A program made the position numbers and the translations under genes. A stretch of DNA of 11,345 bases from an uncultured Clostridia bacterium (lineage in GTDB: Bacteria > Bacillota > Clostridia > Oscillospirales > Oscillospiraceae): NCBI GenBank assembly GCA_945946745.1, contig CAMEWZ010000042.1:1-11345 (forward strand), given 5' to 3'. Below the pieces are notes generated by a model. That model saw only the letters and a list, made by a program, of their open reading frames with translations, made no database searches and was not told the origin of the DNA. This document shows positions 1 to 5,754 of this stretch, piece after piece (positions within the stretch are counted from its first letter, which is position 1; every line of letters starts with the position of its first letter).

Positions 1-311
1 CCATGCAGATCACCTACGCCGCCCGGAATTCCGACTTTGACGGCTACGACATCCATGAGGGCGACTATCTGGCCCTGTACGGCAGCCAGCTCTTCGGCAC
101 CAGCCAGGACATCAAGGTGCTGCTAAAGTCCCTGGCGGAAAAGGTTCGGGACGAGGGCAAGGAGTATGTCACCATCTACTACGGCGCGGATGTGAAAGAG
201 AAGCACGCCCAGAAGGCGGCGGACATCTTCGCGGACATCTGCCCCAACGCGGACGTGAACCTGCTCCGCGGCGGCCAGCCGGTGTACTATTATCTGATCT
301 CCGCAGAATAA
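1..311 (+). CDS. fakA: Fatty acid kinase subunit A (FakA/YloV), C-terminal part only
   Basis: Only the last ~102 residues are visible; the reading frame is open to the left edge, so the in-frame ATG at 3 is internal and not the start. The piece has the hallmarks of the C-terminal domain of FakA (older name YloV, DAK2-domain protein): an 'EGDYLALYGSQL' stretch, then 'YVTIYYGADV', and the ending 'GGQPVYYYLISAE', where GGQPxYxYxxSxE is the family's conserved end. FakA phosphorylates exogenous fatty acids held by a FakB (DegV-like) carrier, so that they can enter phospholipid synthesis; it acts in the cytosol. The N-terminal DAK2 kinase domain lies outside the window. A terminator follows directly, so this is the end of its transcription unit. 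Confidence 0.85.
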   Translation, partial: MQITYAARNSDFDGYDIHEGDYLALYGSQLFGTSQDIKVLLKSLAEKVRDEGKEYVTIYYGADVKEKHAQKAADIFADICPNADVNLLRGGQPVYYYLISAE

Positions 312-323
312 AACGATACAGTC

Positions 324-360
324 GGCCCGCTGCCCCTCAGGTGGCGGGCTGGTTGCTTTT
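324..360 (+). terminator. Rho-independent terminator after fakA
   Basis: A GC-rich stem is formed by GGCCCGC (324-330) and GCGGGC (344-349) with a partly paired interior, followed by a T-rich run ending in CTTTT at 356-360. It begins 13 bases after the fakA stop and lies before the ribosome binding site of the next gene, so it separates fakA from the YihY gene. Confidence 0.7.
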
Positions 361-396
361 CCTATCCTGGAAATTTTTCGCAGAAGGAGGAAAAAC

Positions 397-1224
397 ATGC
401 GACAATTTCCCAAGGGCGGCATCATCGGAAAGGCGGTTCACGCGGCCCAGACCATGCACCAAAAGAATATTCCCCTTCACGCGGCCTACGCGGCCTACTT
501 TTTGATTCTGTCGATTTTTCCCGCTCTGCTGCTGGTGCTGAGTATGCTGCGCTATACGGGCCTAACGGTGGAGGATCTAATTTGGGTGATCGGAGACTTC
601 TTCCCCCAGCCGCTGATGGACATTGCGGAAGATTTGGTGTACAGCATCTACCAGCATTCCTCCGGCACGGTGGTGGGCGTGGCGGCGGTAACGGCGCTGT
701 GGTCTGCCAGCCGGGGGATGTATGGAATTCTCCGGGGCCTAAACGCCATTTACGGCGTCTCCGAGGATCGGGGGTATTTGTACACCCGGGGTATCAGCGT
801 GGTGTATACCTTTCTGTTCTTCCTGGTGCTGCTGGTGACCCTGGTTCTGCATGTGTTCGGCAATACCATTATCGGGATGCTGACTATGGTGGACAACAAG
901 GTGCTGATTTTTCTCATCGACTTGATCGACCTGCGGTTTTTCCTGCTGCTGATTTTGCAGAGCCTGATCTTCACACTGATGTTCATGGCCCTGCCCAACA
1001 AGCGCAACCGCTTTTGGAACAGTCTGCCCGGCGGGGTGCTCGCCAGCCTGGGCTGGCTGGTGTATTCCGACCTGTATTCCATTTATGTGGAGCATTTTTC
1101 CAATTATGCCAATATCTACGGCTCGGTATACGGCATTGCCCTGTGTATGCTGTGGCTGTACTGCTGCATGAGCATTCTGTTCTACGGCGGGGCGCTAAAC
1201 CGGTATTTGATGGAGATGGAATAA
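397..1224 (+). CDS. YihY/BrkB-family integral membrane protein
   Basis: This 275-residue membrane protein belongs to the YihY/virulence factor BrkB family (often annotated 'YihY/virulence factor BrkB family protein' or, wrongly, ribonuclease BN). It has about six hydrophobic segments, near residues 32-52, 92-112, 134-156, 168-198, 210-230 and 240-265. Family signatures are visible: 'AAYAAYFLILSIFPALL' in the first segment, 'WSASRGMYGILRGLNAIYGV' (about 102-121), and 'YGSVYGIALCMLWLY' (241-255) near the end. The start is ATG with an excellent AGGAGG at 385-390, 6 bases upstream. It stands alone between two terminators, so it is probably monocistronic. The biochemical function of the family is not established; a transport or envelope role is usually supposed. 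Family assignment is firm, function is not. Confidence 0.9.
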   Translation: MRQFPKGGIIGKAVHAAQTMHQKNIPLHAAYAAYFLILSIFPALLLVLSMLRYTGLTVEDLIWVIGDFFPQPLMDIAEDLVYSIYQHSSGTVVGVAAVTALWSASRGMYGILRGLNAIYGVSEDRGYLYTRGISVVYTFLFFLVLLVTLVLHVFGNTIIGMLTMVDNKVLIFLIDLIDLRFFLLLILQSLIFTLMFMALPNKRNRFWNSLPGGVLASLGWLVYSDLYSIYVEHFSNYANIYGSVYGIALCMLWLYCCMSILFYGGALNRYLMEME

Positions 1225-1283
1225 AGACAGCACCGCACAATGGGCACTGCGGGCTTCGGCGGATCTTTTGCCCCAATCGTGCA

Positions 1284-1333
1284 GTATGAAAAATGGGAAA
1301 TACATCCAGTATTCCCGCATTTTTCATACTTTT
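1284..1333 (+). terminator. Long stem-loop terminator after the YihY gene
   Basis: GTATGAAAAATG at 1284-1295 pairs perfectly with CATTTTTCATAC at 1318-1329. Inside it the stem continues imperfectly (GGGAAATAC against GTATTCCCG) around a short loop, and TTTT follows at 1330-1333. The A/T-rich stem base also leaves an A-run on the other side, so it might work in both directions. The rest of the gap up to the next gene (1334-1460) is A/T-rich and should hold the promoter of the DUF5685 gene, but I see no -35/-10 pair with good spacing. Confidence 0.65.
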
Positions 1334-1463
1334 GCTTGTGCCAAAATCTCTCGCCGAATCTCCTTACCCCATTATGCGGTGATGCCTAAAGATTGTGGAT
1401 TTTTTGTAAATTTTTGGCATGTTTACGTTCTGTTCACACTTATTCTCTAGGATAAAACCCAAA

Positions 1464-1470
1464 AGGAGGG
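1464..1470 (+). promoter_or_regulatory. Strong ribosome binding site fixing a GTG start
   Basis: AGGAGGG, six bases before GTG at 1477. This fixes GTG as the start of the DUF5685 gene: the product then begins MFGYV, which is how members of this family begin as far as I recall. Confidence 0.85.
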
Positions 1471-1476
1471 ATACCG

Positions 1477-2319
1477 GTGTTTGGATATGTCACCGCGAGC
1501 TGGAAGGAATTGACAAAGCAGGAGCAGGAGCGCTATGGGGCGGTGTACTGCGGAATCTGCCGCCGGATCCGGGCGCAGTCCGGGGGCGCGGCCCGGCTGA
1601 CGCTGAGCTATGACATGGCGTTTTTGGCGCTGCTGCTGATGAGCCTGTACGAGCCGGAGGAGGATGGGGGAAAAGGCCCGTGCTTGACCCATCCCATCAA
1701 CCATCGCCTCTGGATCGACAATACTTATGTCCGCTACGCTGCGGATATGAACGTGGCTCTGGCCTACTATAACTGTCTGGATGACTGGCAGGATGACAAG
1801 AAGCCCTCGGCCAAGGCCATGGCGGGGCTGCTGGGAAAGCGCCTGCCCGATGTGGAAAAGCGCTATCCCCGGCAATGCGGGGCCATCCGGGACTGCATCC
1901 AGCGGCTGGGAGAGCTGGAAAAGAAAAGCTGCGCCAATCCCGATGAGCCTGCGGGCGTGTTCGGGCAGCTGATGGCGGAGATTCTTGTTTATCAAGAGGA
2001 TTTGTGGGCGCCGGAGCTGCGGCAGATGGGGTTCCATCTGGGGCGGTTTATCTATCTGCTGGACGCGGCGCTGGACTATGACAAGGACAAGCGGAAGGGA
2101 AAGTACAACCCCTTCCTGGCTATGGACACAGGCAAGGAGTGGCAGCGCTGGGAGGAATACCTGGTGCTGGCCATGGGACGGTGCACGGACAGCTTTGAGC
2201 GGCTGCCTCTGGTGCAGGACAAAGCCATTCTGGATAATATTCTGTACAGCGGTGTTTGGATGAACTACAGAAGAAAACGGAAAGAGGAGGATCAGCCACA
2301 TGATCGAGGATCCTTATAA
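1477..2319 (+). CDS. DUF5685 family protein with two Asp-rich motifs and a CxxC
   Basis: The 280-residue product looks like the DUF5685 family of Clostridia: it begins MFGYV and has 'YCGIC' at residues 24-28. No function is established. There is no signal peptide and only one mildly hydrophobic stretch (about 48-57), so it is probably cytosolic. Two acidic motifs stand out: 'NCLDDWQDDKK' (99-109) and 'LLDAALDYDKDKRKGKYNPF' (194-213). Their order and form recall the DDxxD motif and the second Asp-rich motif of squalene/phytoene synthase-type enzymes, which bind Mg-diphosphate. This resemblance is my inference. Cys25, Cys28, Cys69 and His72/His76 could form a metal site. The start is GTG with a strong AGGAGG. 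The last 20 bases overlap the following dnaJ-like gene, whose ribosome binding site lies inside this reading frame, so the two are translationally coupled. Confidence 0.8.
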   Translation: MFGYVTASWKELTKQEQERYGAVYCGICRRIRAQSGGAARLTLSYDMAFLALLLMSLYEPEEDGGKGPCLTHPINHRLWIDNTYVRYAADMNVALAYYNCLDDWQDDKKPSAKAMAGLLGKRLPDVEKRYPRQCGAIRDCIQRLGELEKKSCANPDEPAGVFGQLMAEILVYQEDLWAPELRQMGFHLGRFIYLLDAALDYDKDKRKGKYNPFLAMDTGKEWQRWEEYLVLAMGRCTDSFERLPLVQDKAILDNILYSGVWMNYRRKRKEEDQPHDRGSL

Positions 2320-2953
2320 GGTATTAGGGGTCAGTCCCGATGCCAGCGACGAGGAGATCAAGCGGGCTTACCGCCAGTTGGCGAAAAAATACCACCCAGA
2401 CCTGAATCCCGGCGACCAGGAGGCCGCTCGGAAGATGCAGGAGGTCAACGCGGCCTACGAGCAGATCAAAAATCCCGAGAAGGCCCAGCAGTCCAGCCAG
2501 GGTGGCTACGGCGGTTACGGCGGCGGGTATTACGATCCCTTCGGCGGCGCTTATCGCCAGCAGTTCTACGGCGAAAGCCAGACGGCGGATCCATACCAGC
2601 AGGCAGCGGCCCAGTACATCCGCTTTGGCCGCTACCAGGAGGCGCTGAACGCCCTGGACAATAGCCAGGAGCGCAATGCCCGGTGGTACTATCTCAGTGC
2701 CCTGGCCAACGACGGCCTGGGCAACCAGGTGACGGCTCTGGAGCATATCCGGCGGGCGGTGAGCATGGAGCCGGACAATCCGGAATACCAGCAGACCTTG
2801 AACCAGATCGAATACGGCGGCGCGGCCTACCGTCAGCAGGCGGGGCATTTCCGGGGCTTTTCCATGGGCGGCGATCCCTGCACCAATTTGTGCCTGTGCT
2901 ACCTGGCAAACCTATTTTGCTGCGGCGGCCGGGGGATGTTCTGCTGCTGCTGA
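2300..2953 (+). CDS. J-domain protein with TPR-like region and Cys-rich tail
   Basis: This 217-residue protein has three parts. Residues 4-60 are a J domain ('DPYKVLGVSPDASDEEIKRA', HPD at 32-34), which stimulates the ATPase of DnaK. Residues 68-92 are a Gly/Tyr-rich linker. Residues 97-172 are helical with TPR character ('YIRFGRYQEALNALD', 'ALEHIRRAVSMEPDNPEYQQ'). The last 24 residues hold eight cysteines (194, 198, 200, 207, 208, 215-217) and end in Cys-Cys-Cys. It lacks the zinc-finger CxxCxGxG repeats and the C-terminal substrate domains of true DnaJ, so it is a specialised J protein. It starts inside the end of the DUF5685 gene, with GAGGAGG at 2284-2290 nine bases before the ATG. The natural guess is that it brings DnaK to the DUF5685 protein; this is inference from gene overlap. 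Confidence 0.9.
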   Translation: MIEDPYKVLGVSPDASDEEIKRAYRQLAKKYHPDLNPGDQEAARKMQEVNAAYEQIKNPEKAQQSSQGGYGGYGGGYYDPFGGAYRQQFYGESQTADPYQQAAAQYIRFGRYQEALNALDNSQERNARWYYLSALANDGLGNQVTALEHIRRAVSMEPDNPEYQQTLNQIEYGGAAYRQQAGHFRGFSMGGDPCTNLCLCYLANLFCCGGRGMFCCC

Positions 2954-2966
2954 TATAAGATCCAGT

Positions 2967-3041
2967 GTAGGGCGGCTTGCCCTCAAGCCGCCGTGCGGTG
3001 ACAGTGCAAAAAAGCGGCGGGCTGAGGGCAGCCCGCCCTAC
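2967..3041 (+). repeat. Twin-hairpin REP/BIME-like element, copy 1
   Basis: Two perfect 9-bp hairpins face each other. Left: GTAG (2967-2970), GGCGGCTTG (2971-2979), loop CCCT, CAAGCCGCC (2984-2992). Right, inverted: GGCGGGCTG (3016-3024), loop AGGG, CAGCCCGCC (3029-3037), CTAC (3038-3041). Read on its own strand each is GTAG followed directly by a hairpin with a CCCT loop. That is the layout of bacterial REP sequences, and two REPs in inverted order make a BIME. A 23-base spacer separates the hairpins. The same arms recur base for base at 8620-8686. The element lies between the dnaJ-like stop and the bidirectional terminator. Confidence 0.85.
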
Positions 3042-3052
3042 GGCCAAGACAG

Positions 3053-3090
3053 AATAAGGGCCTGCTGCTTTCACGCAGCAGGCCCTTATT
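3053..3090. terminator. Bidirectional terminator between convergent dnaJ-like gene and rqcP
   Basis: A perfect 16-bp inverted repeat, AATAAGGGCCTGCTGC (3053-3068) and GCAGCAGGCCCTTATT (3075-3090), encloses a 6-base loop. Both strands show A-rich before and T-rich after the GC core, so it can stop the dnaJ transcript from the left and the rqcP transcript from the right. Its last base is part of the rqcP stop codon. Confidence 0.85.
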
Positions 3091-3329
3091 TATACTTCCT
3101 TGTACATCCCGGAGGCGTCGTCCTTGCGGACGTTATCGGCTACCTCCAGCACCTCCACGGCCACCGTCCGGGCGCCCATGGCGATCTCAATTCTGTCCCC
3201 CACTTTTACGTCGTAGCTGGCCTTTACGACCCGGCCATTGACGCTGATGCGGCCATTGTCGCAGGCTTCATTGGCTACGGTGCGGCGCTTGATGAGACGG
3301 GAGACCTTCAAAAATTTATCCAGGCGCAT
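3090..3329 (-). CDS. rqcP: RqcP, S4-domain ribosome quality-control factor (YabO/Hsp15-like)
   Basis: This 79-residue protein is almost wholly an S4 RNA-binding domain: 'MRLDKFLKVSRLIKRRTVAN' at the start, then 'ACDNGRISVNGRVVKASYDV' and 'KVGDRIEI'. That and the setting next to a flippase of YabM type point to RqcP (YabO in Bacillus), which binds the stalled 50S subunit and P-site tRNA and helps RqcH add alanine tails to stalled nascent chains. Length is normal for the family (about 80-90). The ATG lies three bases after the hup stop (TAA GCC ATG on the coding strand), with no Shine-Dalgarno sequence at usable distance, so translation probably depends on ribosomes finishing hup. It is the last gene before the bidirectional terminator. 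The spore genes yabP and yabQ, which often follow, are not here. Confidence 0.88.
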   Translation of the reverse strand: MRLDKFLKVSRLIKRRTVANEACDNGRISVNGRVVKASYDVKVGDRIEIAMGARTVAVEVLEVADNVRKDDASGMYKEV

Positions 3330-3332
3330 GGC

Positions 3333-3608
3333 TTACTTCACAATGCTGTCCTTCAGAGCCTTGCTGGCGTTGAAGGCCGGCACCCGGGTGGCGGGAATCT
3401 CAATGGGCTCCTTGGTGTGGGGATTGCGGCCGATGCGGGCCTTCCGGAACTTGGTCTCGAAGGTACCGAAGCCGGACAGCTGCACCTTCTCACCCTTGAC
3501 CAGGGCGGCGGTGATGGCATCGATGGCGGCGTTCAGAACCCGCTCGGTGTCCTTCTTGGTCAAGCCGGCGCTTTCTGCGGCGATGGTAATCAGTTCGGTT
3601 TTATTCAT
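3333..3608 (-). CDS. hup: HU-family DNA-binding protein
   Basis: This 91-residue HU protein is of normal length. It begins MNKTELI and carries the family signature 'GFGTFETKFRKARIGRNPHT' (residues 46-65) followed by 'IPATRVPAFNASKALKD', the beta-arm and C-terminal helix that grip bent DNA. HU compacts the nucleoid as a dimer. The start is ATG with AGAGG at 3614-3618 on the coding strand. It is followed after three bases by rqcP. The 164-bp gap to the flippase gene upstream probably holds its own promoter, so hup-rqcP may be transcribed both from there and by read-through. Confidence 0.95.
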   Translation of the reverse strand: MNKTELITIAAESAGLTKKDTERVLNAAIDAITAALVKGEKVQLSGFGTFETKFRKARIGRNPHTKEPIEIPATRVPAFNASKALKDSIVK

Positions 3609-3699
3609 AATCGTATCCTCTTTCCTTTATGACAAATATACCAACGAAACCCGGCCCAGCCTGCGGCCGACGGTGTTCCTGTGGCGGTTCAGTGTGGAA

Positions 3700-3713
3700 T
3701 CCGCATGTGCGGA
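3700..3713. repeat. Small palindrome in the hup leader
   Basis: TCCGCA-TG-TGCGGA, a 6-bp inverted repeat with a 2-base centre. It lies about 90 bases upstream of hup and just downstream of the AT-rich patch at 3721-3780. It could be an operator or just a small mRNA hairpin; the sequence does not decide. Confidence 0.3.
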
Positions 3714-3723
3714 AATCTTCATT

Positions 3724-3752
3724 AGATTAACATAACAATGGAAAAAATGCAA
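3724..3752 (-). promoter_or_regulatory. Weak candidate promoter for hup-rqcP
   Basis: On the minus strand TTGCAT (3747-3752) and TAATCT (3724-3729) are 17 bases apart, within the most AT-rich patch of the neighbourhood. Each box matches the sigma-A consensus at only about three of six positions, so this rests mainly on spacing and place. If right, the hup leader is about 110 bases long and GC-rich. Confidence 0.25.
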
Positions 3753-3772
3753 GTTATTTTTGAAAAAATTAC

Positions 3773-5368
3773 TCACAATTTCAGAAGCTTTGCGATTTTC
3801 TCACCCTTGGGCAGCAGCAGGCAGTCTTCCCGGGTGATGGCCTTGAGCTTGACGGCGGTGAAGGCGTAAACCACAACGCCCACCGCCACGGGAAGGGCGC
3901 ACAGCAGCAGACTGCTGTGGATGCCAATGGCCTTCAATCCCTGCCATGCAGCCCCCACGATCAGCCCCATCACGGCGGCAGACAGGAAGGGGCGGAGCAG
4001 GTTTCTTAGAACCGCGGGGGGATGCTCCAGAAGGGCGCGCAGGGAATACAGGTTCAGCGCTGCGATGGACACATAGCACACCAGAATGCCCAGCGGCGTG
4101 CCCATGATATGGATATAGGGATTGCCGGTGAGGATGAACACCGCGATCAGGTTCAGAACGCCGCCGATGAGCATATTGACCACGGGACGGCCCGCGTGGC
4201 CGTGGGCCTGCATGATGGCGGTGGTGACACCGACTGTGGCGTTGAACAGAATGGAAACGCCCAAGATAGCCAGCAGCTTGGTGGCCAGGGCCAGATCCGT
4301 GCCGGAATACCGGCCCAGCAGGGCGGTGATGGGCTCCGACAGAATGGCCAGGCCGAAGGCACAGGGCATGGCGATCAGCCCGGTGATCCGGACGGCGGAT
4401 TCCTCAGTGGCTTTGGCCTCCACATTCTTGCACAGGGTCAGCTGGGCGGTGATGGCGGGGATGACGCTAATGGTAATGGGGGTGATGAAGGCGAGGGGCA
4501 TGTTGAAGATGGTCAGACACATGCCATAGATGCCCCGCATGGTATCGGCGGCGGACTGGGTGTAGCCCAGGTTCAGCAGCTGGCCCATGTAAATTTTGGT
4601 TTCCAGCATGGTCAGGATTTGCAGCACCGCAGAGCCGAAGGTGATGGGAATGGCGATCATCAGCAGGCTCCGGGCGGTATCGGCGAAGGAGCGGGGTTCC
4701 TCGTGGGTGTGGGGCAGGGCGGCGTAACTCTTGCGGAACCGGCTGAACAGGTACACGGAGGACACCAGACAGCTGGCGGTGACGCCCAGAATCGCGCCGC
4801 CGGCGGCCAGGGGAACGCTGTTTGTCATTTTCAGCAGCGCCAGGGCGGCAAGCATACCCACGATCAGCTTGACTACGGCCTCCAGCACCTGGGAGACCGA
4901 GGTGGGGATCATGTTGCTCTGGCCCTGGAAGAAGCCCCGGAAGGTGCTCATGACACAGATCAGCAGCACGGAGGGGCCTAAGCAGCCAATGGCAGCCCAG
5001 GCATCGGGCTGGTTCTGGAATTCGGCCAGCTGGCGGCAGAACAGGGTCATCAGCAGGCTGCCGGTGATGCCCAGCGCCAGAAAAATTCCTTGCGCGGTAT
5101 GGTAGATCCGGCGCACCTGGTTATAGTGGCCCAGGGAGCTGGCCTGGGAGATCATACGGCTCATGGCCACCGGAAGTCCGGCGGTGGAGATCATCAGCAG
5201 GACGTTATAGATGTCATAGGCCGTATTGAAATAGCCGAAGCCCTGGGTGCCAATGATGGCATTTAAGGGAATCTTATACAGGGCGCCGATGACCTTGACG
5301 ATGGCGGTGGCCATGGCAAGCAGGGCGGTGCCTTGGAGGAAATTCTGCTTTTTCTGAGCGTCAGACAT
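3773..5368 (-). CDS. SpoVB/YabM-type lipid-linked oligosaccharide flippase (MATE/MVF superfamily)
   Basis: This 531-residue protein is hydrophobic nearly throughout, with 12-14 predictable membrane segments. Family marks are 'FLQGTALLAMATAIVKVIGA' at 10-29 followed by 'LYKIPLNAIIGTQGFGYFNT', then 'AGLPVAMSRMIS' and 'TFRGFFQGQSNMIPTSVSQV'. The end 'LLLPKGEKIAKLLKL' is typical of SpoVB/YabM proteins. Relatives flip lipid-linked peptidoglycan or polysaccharide precursors; SpoVB is needed for spore cortex formation. The length fits both SpoVB and YabM. The hup-rqcP genes downstream favour the YabM position, but a mazG-type gene (yabN) that often sits between is absent. The start is ATG with a modest AAAGGAT site. 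A repeat cluster begins 20 bases upstream of the start codon and may have cut it off from, or given it, a promoter. Confidence 0.9.
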   Translation of the reverse strand: MSDAQKKQNFLQGTALLAMATAIVKVIGALYKIPLNAIIGTQGFGYFNTAYDIYNVLLMISTAGLPVAMSRMISQASSLGHYNQVRRIYHTAQGIFLALGITGSLLMTLFCRQLAEFQNQPDAWAAIGCLGPSVLLICVMSTFRGFFQGQSNMIPTSVSQVLEAVVKLIVGMLAALALLKMTNSVPLAAGGAILGVTASCLVSSVYLFSRFRKSYAALPHTHEEPRSFADTARSLLMIAIPITFGSAVLQILTMLETKIYMGQLLNLGYTQSAADTMRGIYGMCLTIFNMPLAFITPITISVIPAITAQLTLCKNVEAKATEESAVRITGLIAMPCAFGLAILSEPITALLGRYSGTDLALATKLLAILGVSILFNATVGVTTAIMQAHGHAGRPVVNMLIGGVLNLIAVFILTGNPYIHIMGTPLGILVCYVSIAALNLYSLRALLEHPPAVLRNLLRPFLSAAVMGLIVGAAWQGLKAIGIHSSLLLCALPVAVGVVVYAFTAVKLKAITREDCLLLPKGEKIAKLLKL

Positions 5369-5387
5369 GGTGTCATCCTTTCTATGC

Positions 5388-5441
5388 GGCGGCGAGTCGC
5401 CGCGGACAATGCGTGGCGGCCAGTGGCCGCGGACAATGCGT
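5388..5441 (+). repeat. Tandem 27-base duplication with covarying hairpin
   Basis: The two units 5388-5414 and 5415-5441 are identical except for one G-to-C and one C-to-G change. These changes are partners in the hairpin GCGGC(G/C) AGT (C/G)GCCGC, so pairing is kept. Each hairpin is followed by the same 11 bases, GGACAATGCGT. Confidence 0.85.
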
Positions 5442-5489
5442 GCGCGGGCTGGGAGGTATTCGTTACACCATTGGGTACAGCTCGGTTTC
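5415..5489 (+). repeat. 75-base repeat, direct copy 1
   Basis: It runs from the hairpin GCGGCC AGT GGCCGC to GGGTACAGCTCGGTTTC. By my hand alignment it differs from copy 2 at 11 of 76 positions, without gaps, and over 67 positions from the inverted copy at 12. The tract CATTGGGTAC is among the best kept parts. Confidence 0.85.
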
Positions 5490-5565
5490 GGCGGCGAGTC
5501 GCCGCAGACAGTTCGTGCGCAAGCTGGGATGAATTCGTTACACTCTTGGGTACAGCTCGGTTTCG
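5490..5565 (+). repeat. 76-base repeat, direct copy 2
   Basis: It begins with GCGGCG AGT CGCCGC (5491-5505) and ends GGGTACAGCTCGGTTTCG. It follows copy 1 without a spacer, so this is a tandem array of two, not a CRISPR. Confidence 0.85.
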
Positions 5566-5577
5566 TTTTCTGGTGTT

Positions 5578-5606
5578 AATAGACGAAATTGGTGTTTATT
5601 GGTCAG
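5578..5606 (-). promoter_or_regulatory. Weak candidate promoter inside the repeat element, facing the flippase gene
   Basis: On the minus strand CTGACC (5601-5606) and TCTATT (5578-5583) lie exactly 17 bases apart, each matching four of six sigma-A consensus positions. It sits in the only AT-rich stretch of the element and points to the flippase gene 210 bases away. Confidence 0.25.
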
Positions 5607-5608
5607 TC

Positions 5609-5708
5609 CCTTGCCTCTCCCTATGGGAGAGGTGCCCCCTATGGGGGCGGAGAGGGCCCTCTCAGTCACGGCTGCGCCGTGACAGCTCCCCCATAGGGGG
5701 AGCCAAGG
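5609..5708. repeat. 100-bp array of four perfect hairpins
   Basis: It is bounded by CCTTG and CAAGG. Four perfect stem-loops follow each other: CCTCTCCC-TAT-GGGAGAGG (5614-5632), GCCCCC-TAT-GGGGGC (5634-5648), GTCACGGC-TGC-GCCGTGAC (5665-5683) and GCTCCCCC-ATA-GGGGGAGC (5685-5703). The outer arms also pair partly with each other. I recognise this kind of CTCCCCCTATGGGGGAG / GTCACGGC palindrome as common between genes in Oscillospiraceae genomes; that is recollection, not a search. There is no T-run, so it is not a standard terminator. Confidence 0.85.
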
Positions 5709-5754
5709 CCGCTGCGCGGTATACTACAATTTCGCGCATTAGCGCCCGGGTAAC

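Noticed and set aside
324..349. The terminator after fakA as a further REP-like copy
   Set aside because: It shares only GCTGCCC and TCAG with the REP hairpins; the stem is inverted in sequence (GCCCGC outer), there is no GTAG, and it has a T-run. Chance similarity of a GC-rich terminator is enough.
1334..1460. A promoter for the DUF5685 gene (for example TTTACG with TAGGAT)
   Set aside because: The spacing is 20 bases and the boxes are poor. The stretch is AT-rich and likely promoter-bearing, but no particular site can be supported.
4022..4981. A 319-codon open frame opposite the flippase gene
   Set aside because: It is very rich in Gly, His, Gln and Asp, as expected for the antisense of a GC-rich gene. 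The minus-strand frame is an obvious full-length membrane protein.
5388..5565. Tandem repeats as a CRISPR array
   Set aside because: The repeats join directly without spacers, there are only two or three units that differ from each other, and no cas gene is near.
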